Below, in pieces: positions 51,861 to 64,000 of a stretch of DNA of 64,000 bases; within the stretch, counting starts at the first letter, position 1, and each line of letters opens with the position of its first letter. Location: NCBI RefSeq assembly GCF_900106535.1, contig NZ_FNOH01000001.1:620001-684000 (forward strand), read 5' to 3'. The notes below the pieces were generated by a model. That model was not told the DNA's origin. It saw nothing but the letters and a program-made list of their open reading frames with translations, and made no database searches. Origin of the DNA: Myxococcus xanthus (GTDB lineage: Bacteria; Myxococcota; Myxococcia; Myxococcales; Myxococcaceae). Position numbers and translations under genes: made by a program.

Positions 51861-54170
51861 TCAGAAGGAGTAGCGAACCCCTAGGCGGAGCTGTCGTGGC
51901 GTCTGGTACTGCAAGGGCAGCAACGTCTCCTCACGGAGAGTTGTTTGTGCATTGAGCACATTGAACGCGTCGATCCTCAGCGTCACGATGTGCTGGTCGT
52001 CAGTGTCGTAGCGCGCGCTCAGCTGGGCATCGATGGTGTGTACCCACGGCGTCCGCGTGCTGGCCGCTTCGCGCGGTGCCCCAGCCGCGCCCAGGTAGGC
52101 GAGGCCCGCGTTGAGCGTGAGCTTCCGCGTGAGCGTGAACTCCTTGGATGCAAAGGCCTTGAAGACATGGGGCCGGTCCGCTGCGAGCAATCGCGACTGT
52201 GACAGCGGCCGTCCGCCATCAGTGCCGAAGGGGCCTGCGTAGTTCCCATGGAGCCAAGACCATGTGTAACGGAGCTGGGCCTGCCAGCCGTCCCAAAAGC
52301 TGCGGCCAAGCTCCACCGTGACGGCATCATAGGTGCGCGTTGCCTTCGGCAAGCTGGCAGCAGGGCCCGCGCCGGGATTGACGATGAGAAACCCGCCCGC
52401 ACCGTCGTCCGCAATGGTCGCGAGCGCATCATCCAGGCGGCGGCGCGTGTAGGTCACACCCGCCTTCGCGAACAGCGAGAGCTCATGCTCCGCGCCCGCG
52501 ATGAACTCGGAAGACGACGTCGGGCCGAGCCGCGAAGCGATGCGCGCGTCCGGCGTGAGCAACCCCAGGGGAACCATCCCCTGATACTTCGCGGCGTGCG
52601 CGAACAGCTTCATCCGGCCGTTCCCGCCGGGGTCGAAGACGAGTCCGACTCGTGGTGAGAGCTGGTGATGCGTCATGTTTCCACGCACGTCCGCATCGAG
52701 GAACTGCGCGTCGTAGCGAAGACCTCCATTCAGCGTGAGCCGGTCGTTCAAGGTCCATCGGTCCTGCACGAACCCGCTCAAGTTGCTGCTGGTGATGTCG
52801 GCGACCTGCGATGGGCGTTGGACGACATGTTCGAGCTCCAGGCCTGTTTCCAGCGCATGGTGTCCCAGGGCCTTCAGCCAATAGGAGGCCTGCGTCTTCG
52901 CCTGGAATCGGTCCGTGTCGACGCTCGCAGGGGCAACAGGCGACAGCCGGGTGACATCGTGGCCCAGCCAACTCGCCTTGGCATCGAGCGTGACGCGTCC
53001 GTCGAGGACCATGGCGTTGTAGGCGAGCACGGTCATGACCGTGTCGCTGTCCACCGCCCGCGGAGCCTGCGCGCCTTCCATCCCCCGCATCAACGCGGGA
53101 GTGGTGACAACCGTCAGCGATGTCCAATGTCTGTGTTTGAGGGCATACGTCAGCCTGGCCAGTGCCTGGAGGCTGCGCTGGTCCATGAAGCCGGCGTCCT
53201 GTTCGACGCGGCTGAGCGCGGGGACGATGCCCGCGAAGAACCAGAGCCGGTCCTTGAGCAGCGGTCCGCCCAGTGTCCCGCCGAAATCCCCCAGGTGGCG
53301 GAGCGCGCCGTCCGAGGAGAGGGCGGGGCGGGGGCCTGTCGCAGGCCTCCATGCCCCTTCCAGCGCGCCCGGTGCCCAGTTCGCGAAGACCTCACCATGC
53401 AGCTCATTGGAGATGACCACTGGCTCCAGGTCGATGATACCCCCCGTGGTACGTCCGTACTCCGGCATGTATCCGCCGGTGAGCACGCTGATGTCGCTGA
53501 CCAGTTCCTGGCTCAGCGGGAGCAGGTTGCGGCCCGTGGTCGGATCGCGAGTCGAAAGCCCATCCAGCAGGTATTCGTTTTCAAAGGGAGTGGCACCGCT
53601 GAAGGACCTTCCGTCCACGCTGTCCACCGTGCCGGGTACCCACTCCGCGAGGCTGTCCGAGGTGCGCATGGCGCCAGCCCACTTCGTTGGGCGGCTGACC
53701 GGAACGCGCGAGACGTCTTCTCGCCACTGGATGAACCGAAGTGTCGAACTGCTCGTGTCGACAGTCGGGCCTCCGCAGAACAATCCAACGGCCTCTCCTG
53801 GCTCCGTCGGCTGGAGCTCGACGTTGACGCGTAAGGTGCGCCCTTCACTGACGGAGAGGGGGAGGGAGTAGGGCTCGAACAGCTCGCGCTCGAAGCGGAG
53901 CGCGTAGTCGCCCGGGGGCAGGTCGGGAATCCGATACCTTCCGTCGGGCTGGGTCACGGCGATGCGCTCACCGCCCTGCGCGGACAGGCTCGCCGTTACG
54001 ACGACCTCCGCGACGGGCTGCCGTGACTGGGCATCGATGACCGTGCCCAGAATGGCACTCCGTGGATTCTCCGCGGCGCCGGCCGTCAGCAACGCGGCCA
54101 GGGCGACTCCCACGATTCGCAGCGCCTTCTCCCCCACCATGCGGGCGTTGTCTCCCCTCGAGAACATCAT
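51861..54170 (-). CDS. TonB-dependent receptor-like outer-membrane protein with carboxypeptidase-type N-terminal domain
   Basis: The 769-residue protein begins at ATG 54170; an ATG at 54140 (MVGEKALRIVGVALAALLTAG) is an alternative that puts the signal peptide first. Residues 35-115 are a CarboxypepD_reg domain (LGTVIDAQSRQPVAEVVVTA, GDYALRFERE). A plug-like region follows (EYLLDGLSTRDPTTG, EYGRTTGGIIDL). The remainder is a long barrel ending QLRLGVRYSF with the terminal Phe needed for outer-membrane insertion. No TonB box is clear. Such proteins transport bulky substrates in myxobacteria. No linked transport genes. Confidence 0.88.
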   Translation of the reverse strand: MMFSRGDNARMVGEKALRIVGVALAALLTAGAAENPRSAILGTVIDAQSRQPVAEVVVTASLSAQGGERIAVTQPDGRYRIPDLPPGDYALRFERELFEPYSLPLSVSEGRTLRVNVELQPTEPGEAVGLFCGGPTVDTSSSTLRFIQWREDVSRVPVSRPTKWAGAMRTSDSLAEWVPGTVDSVDGRSFSGATPFENEYLLDGLSTRDPTTGRNLLPLSQELVSDISVLTGGYMPEYGRTTGGIIDLEPVVISNELHGEVFANWAPGALEGAWRPATGPRPALSSDGALRHLGDFGGTLGGPLLKDRLWFFAGIVPALSRVEQDAGFMDQRSLQALARLTYALKHRHWTSLTVVTTPALMRGMEGAQAPRAVDSDTVMTVLAYNAMVLDGRVTLDAKASWLGHDVTRLSPVAPASVDTDRFQAKTQASYWLKALGHHALETGLELEHVVQRPSQVADITSSNLSGFVQDRWTLNDRLTLNGGLRYDAQFLDADVRGNMTHHQLSPRVGLVFDPGGNGRMKLFAHAAKYQGMVPLGLLTPDARIASRLGPTSSSEFIAGAEHELSLFAKAGVTYTRRRLDDALATIADDGAGGFLIVNPGAGPAASLPKATRTYDAVTVELGRSFWDGWQAQLRYTWSWLHGNYAGPFGTDGGRPLSQSRLLAADRPHVFKAFASKEFTLTRKLTLNAGLAYLGAAGAPREAASTRTPWVHTIDAQLSARYDTDDQHIVTLRIDAFNVLNAQTTLREETLLPLQYQTPRQLRLGVRYSF

Positions 54171-54291
54171 GGCACGGCCACCCTTCGGCCCCGTTCTGTG
54201 CTGTCGTGGGGAAACGAACTGGGACGTGGCGCCGGGCCGCTGTTGACACCATCACCCGGCAAGGTCGGGAACACCGCCGCGAGGAGCCGCC

Positions 54292-55176
54292 GTGAGTGGA
54301 CGCGAGAGTCCGGTGTCAGGAGGCAAGGCGGCGCGCGCTTCCGCGAAGGAGGCTCGCCTGCGCCGAGCCGGCCCATGGCCGCTCACCGTGGCCACCGCCG
54401 CCGCGCTCGGGTTGCTCATCTACGTCGCCACCACCAGCCTGCCCTACCTCATCTCCGCGCCCACCTCGGATCCGCACTTCGGCGCGCTGAACCACTGTCT
54501 CGCCCGCCTCCTGCAACGCCCCCTGCTGGGCTGGGCCGTCTCGCCGGATGCCTCGCGCGCCGCCGTCTACGGCGCCCAGGCCATGGCGGTCTGTACCCTG
54601 CCGGAGGGCTCCCAGCGGTTCCCCCTGGCAGGCGTACGCGCCGTCACCTTCGACCGGGAGAATCGCCTCTGGTGGTCGCAGGCCGGACAGCTCTGGCGCG
54701 ACGACGGGGCCGAGCCCAGGCGCATGGGCGACTTCTCCCCAGTATCACTCGTCAGCCACGGGGGCGGAGTGCTGGCGCTCGACGCGGAGGGGCAGCTCGT
54801 CTCGGTGGCGCCTGACGGAGCGGTGCTGGGACAGGTGCCGGTATCCGGGGCGGAAGCGCGGCTGTCCGTGGGAGCGGAGGGCACCTTCGCCGCCGTGCTC
54901 GACGAGGCCGCGCTCCGCTTCTACGAAGCGCGAACCCTCACTCCACTCCCCGTGGAGTTGCCGTGTGAAGTAGCGGGCTTGTGGTGGCTCGAGCGCCCCG
55001 AGCGCGTCCTGATCGCCTGCGCCCAGGGGAACGAGCAGGCTTTCGCGGTGGATCTCCAGACCGCCCGGTACGAGCCGGCGCAGCGCCCGCCAGGGGCGCC
55101 TGCTCGGAGGCTCCTCGGACGGCCCCTCTATGTGCACGGCTGCGACGGATTTCCGTGCACGGCCCCTGCCCCCTGA
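54292..55176 (+). CDS. single-pass membrane protein with periplasmic propeller-like domain
   Basis: GTG 54292 has GAGGAG six bases before. Residues 30-50 (TVATAAALGLLIYVATTSL) form one membrane helix. The 230-residue external part has repeated strands such as GWAVSPDASRAAVYG, VRAVTFDRENRLWWSQ and VLALDAEGQLVSVAPDG, suggesting a six- or seven-bladed propeller. Cys pairs near the end (VHGCDGFPCTAP) could form a disulfide. Function unknown; divergent from the receptor gene. Confidence 0.72.
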   Translation: MSGRESPVSGGKAARASAKEARLRRAGPWPLTVATAAALGLLIYVATTSLPYLISAPTSDPHFGALNHCLARLLQRPLLGWAVSPDASRAAVYGAQAMAVCTLPEGSQRFPLAGVRAVTFDRENRLWWSQAGQLWRDDGAEPRRMGDFSPVSLVSHGGGVLALDAEGQLVSVAPDGAVLGQVPVSGAEARLSVGAEGTFAAVLDEAALRFYEARTLTPLPVELPCEVAGLWWLERPERVLIACAQGNEQAFAVDLQTARYEPAQRPPGAPARRLLGRPLYVHGCDGFPCTAPAP

Positions 55177-55239
55177 GATGTTGGTAGGAGGTGCGGCGCC
55201 GGGTGCCTTTCACGGGCGGTCCGGGCCTCTGAACCACCG

Positions 55240-55255
55240 CGTTCATTGGTGAACG
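55240..55255 (+). promoter_or_regulatory. palindromic operator candidate CGTTCA-N4-TGAACG
   Basis: Perfect 6-base arms (55240-55245 and 55250-55255) with spacer TTGG lie 121 bases before the kinase start. No strong promoter hexamers are visible next to it. Candidate only. Confidence 0.35.
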
Positions 55256-55375
55256 TTCAGGGTTCCGCGGGGCCTGCATTGAATCGACAAGCCCGCGAAC
55301 TCCCTGGAGATTCGTCCCAGCCCGGGCGCCGCTCAGCGCAGCCAGCAGCGTTCATCCCGATCAGAGGTTTCTCGC

Positions 55376-62812
<7,437 letters not shown>

Positions 62813-62934
62813 TTCGCTGAGTGATGGTTACCGTACGGCGCCTCTCTTCCGGGCTTGGGTCCGGTCGAGGGGCCACCTAGCCTCTTCCACCTTGAGAACA
62901 GGTGGGACCGGGGCAGATTCATCCGCCGACTTCA

Positions 62935-64000
62935 ATGACGCCTAGCGAACACATCTCCGCGGACCGCAACCAGGAAAGGGCTTCCCAGCCCCGAGCGAGC
63001 ATCCTGATGGTGGACGACCATCCGTCCAACCTGCTCGCGCTGGAGGCCATTCTCGAGCCGCTCGGGCAGGAGTTGGTGAAGGCCACCAGCGGTGAGGAGG
63101 CCCTCAAGTTCCTGCTTCAGCGCGACTTCGCCGTCATCCTGATGGACGTGCAGATGCCAGGGCTGGACGGCTTCCAGACGGCCACGCTCATCAAGCAGCG
63201 CGAGCGCACGCGCACCATCCCCATCATCTTCCTCACCGCGCTCAGCCGCGACGCGGCCCACGTCTTCAAGGGCTACGCGCACGGCGCGGTGGACTACCTG
63301 CTCAAGCCGTTCGACCCGGAAATCCTCCGCTCCAAGGTCAGCGTCTTCGTGGACCTGTTCCTCAAGGAGCAGCAGATTCAGCGGCAGGCGGTGCTCCTCC
63401 GGCAGCGCGAGCGCGAGGCGCTGGAGCGGCAGAGCGAGCTGCGCCACCTGCGGCTCACGGAGTCCTTGCCGGAGGTGATGTGGGCGGCGCGCTCGGACGG
63501 CAGCTTCACCTACGCCAACCGCGCCGCGCGGGACTACACCGGCATCCAGGCGGAACAGCCGCTGTCGCTCAACACCTTCCTGGAGTTCGTCCACCCGGTG
63601 GACCGCGAGGCCATGCGCGCCGCGTGGGTGCAGGCCATCCGCATGGGACAGCGCGTGGAGCGCGAGTTCCGCCTGCGCCGCTTCGACGGCGTGTACCGCT
63701 GGCACCTGGCGCGCGCGGTGCCGGAGCGGGACGAGAATGGCCTGCTGGCCGGCTGGATTGCCGTGGCCACGGACATCGACGACAAGCGCCGGGCGGAGGA
63801 GGCGCTGGGGCGCTTCAAGGCGACGCTGGACGCGACGCTGGACTGCGTCCTCATGTTCTCCCCGGACTCGCTGACGCTCACCTACGCCAACGCGGGCGCT
63901 GCCAAGCAGTTGGCCAGCAGCACCGATGAACTGGTGGGCCTGTCGGTGCTGGAGGTGGAGGGCGCCTTCGACGAGGCCGGCTTCCGCAAGCTGCTGGCGC
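62935..64000 (+). CDS. receiver-PAS signalling protein, partial (open at window end)
   Basis: ATG 62935 opens MTPSEHISADRNQERASQPR, then a receiver domain: ILMVDDHPSNLLALEAILEP with the acidic pair, Asp71 in ILMDVQMPGLDG, the Thr in FLTALS and Lys in LLKPFDP. A coiled-coil (residues about 140-170, LKEQQIQRQAVLLRQRERE) leads into a PAS domain (PEVMWAARSDGSFTYANRAA, FVHPVDREAMRAAW, RRFDGVYRWHLARAVPERDE) and a second PAS begins at the edge (LDCVLMFSPDSLTLTYANAG). A kinase domain probably follows outside the window. The gene starts 122 bases after the poly-HAMP kinase. Confidence 0.9.
   Translation, partial: MTPSEHISADRNQERASQPRASILMVDDHPSNLLALEAILEPLGQELVKATSGEEALKFLLQRDFAVILMDVQMPGLDGFQTATLIKQRERTRTIPIIFLTALSRDAAHVFKGYAHGAVDYLLKPFDPEILRSKVSVFVDLFLKEQQIQRQAVLLRQREREALERQSELRHLRLTESLPEVMWAARSDGSFTYANRAARDYTGIQAEQPLSLNTFLEFVHPVDREAMRAAWVQAIRMGQRVEREFRLRRFDGVYRWHLARAVPERDENGLLAGWIAVATDIDDKRRAEEALGRFKATLDATLDCVLMFSPDSLTLTYANAGAAKQLASSTDELVGLSVLEVEGAFDEAGFRKLLA

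Overview
The window is high-GC DNA with a strong G/C bias at third codon positions. It contains a very long poly-HAMP hybrid histidine kinase, an ECF sigma/anti-sigma operon, many lipoproteins with proline-rich or propeller architecture, several cupin and zinc anti-sigma-type proteins and a TonB-dependent receptor with a carboxypeptidase-like plug. Together these point to a myxobacterium, most likely a Myxococcus/Corallococcus-type Myxococcaceae chromosome. I see no phage, IS element, CRISPR array, rRNA or tRNA. Genus-level assignment is inference.

Layout. 0-8 kb: partial membrane protein, a LEA-like repeat protein, a Kef-type cation/proton antiporter, a family 2 glycosyltransferase and a PLP-dependent decarboxylase. 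8.2-8.45 kb: a 78-residue SelW-like (Rdx family) selenoprotein read through an in-frame TGA, with a 7-bp GC-rich hairpin just downstream of the TGA. Ordinary gene calling would miss it. 8.5-12.9 kb: small proteins, then dapD, a ChrR-like cupin anti-sigma protein, dapE and a histone H1-like protein ending at a strong hairpin terminator. 13-27 kb, almost all on the minus strand: lipoproteins, an outer-membrane protein, pterin carbinolamine dehydratase, glycerol kinase overlapping a lipoprotein gene, and an AttE / fused FtsX permease / AttH-like transporter operon. 27-33.5 kb: alpha/beta hydrolase, DUF3467, hemF, a pilin-like protein, and an RpoE-type sigma factor with its zinc anti-sigma factor and an exported third partner. 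33.5-40 kb: a V4R-like protein with a haem-oxygenase-fold-like protein behind a palindrome in an AT-rich leader, a phospholipase D family enzyme and surface proteins. 40-51.6 kb: LuxR regulator, Ig-like lipoprotein, TPR protein, SDR, a glucose/sorbosone dehydrogenase-type lipoprotein, DUF1684, an E2 acyltransferase-like domain lacking its catalytic His, TipAS-like and cREC proteins, a low-complexity repeat protein and a degenerate GT51-like protein; two short gene remnants lie here. 51.8-64 kb: a perfect 22-bp inverted repeat, a TonB-type receptor, a membrane propeller protein, the 2478-residue poly-HAMP kinase with three receiver domains, and the start of a second receiver/PAS signalling protein.

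The strongest candidates for something overlooked are the UGA-containing SelW-like gene and the 14 phase-perfect 276-bp HAMP repeats. Also notable are the two apparent pseudoenzymes (E2-like without its His, GT51-like without its acidic motif), the perfect 22-bp inverted repeat, and the V4R/haem-oxygenase-like pair with its upstream palindrome.
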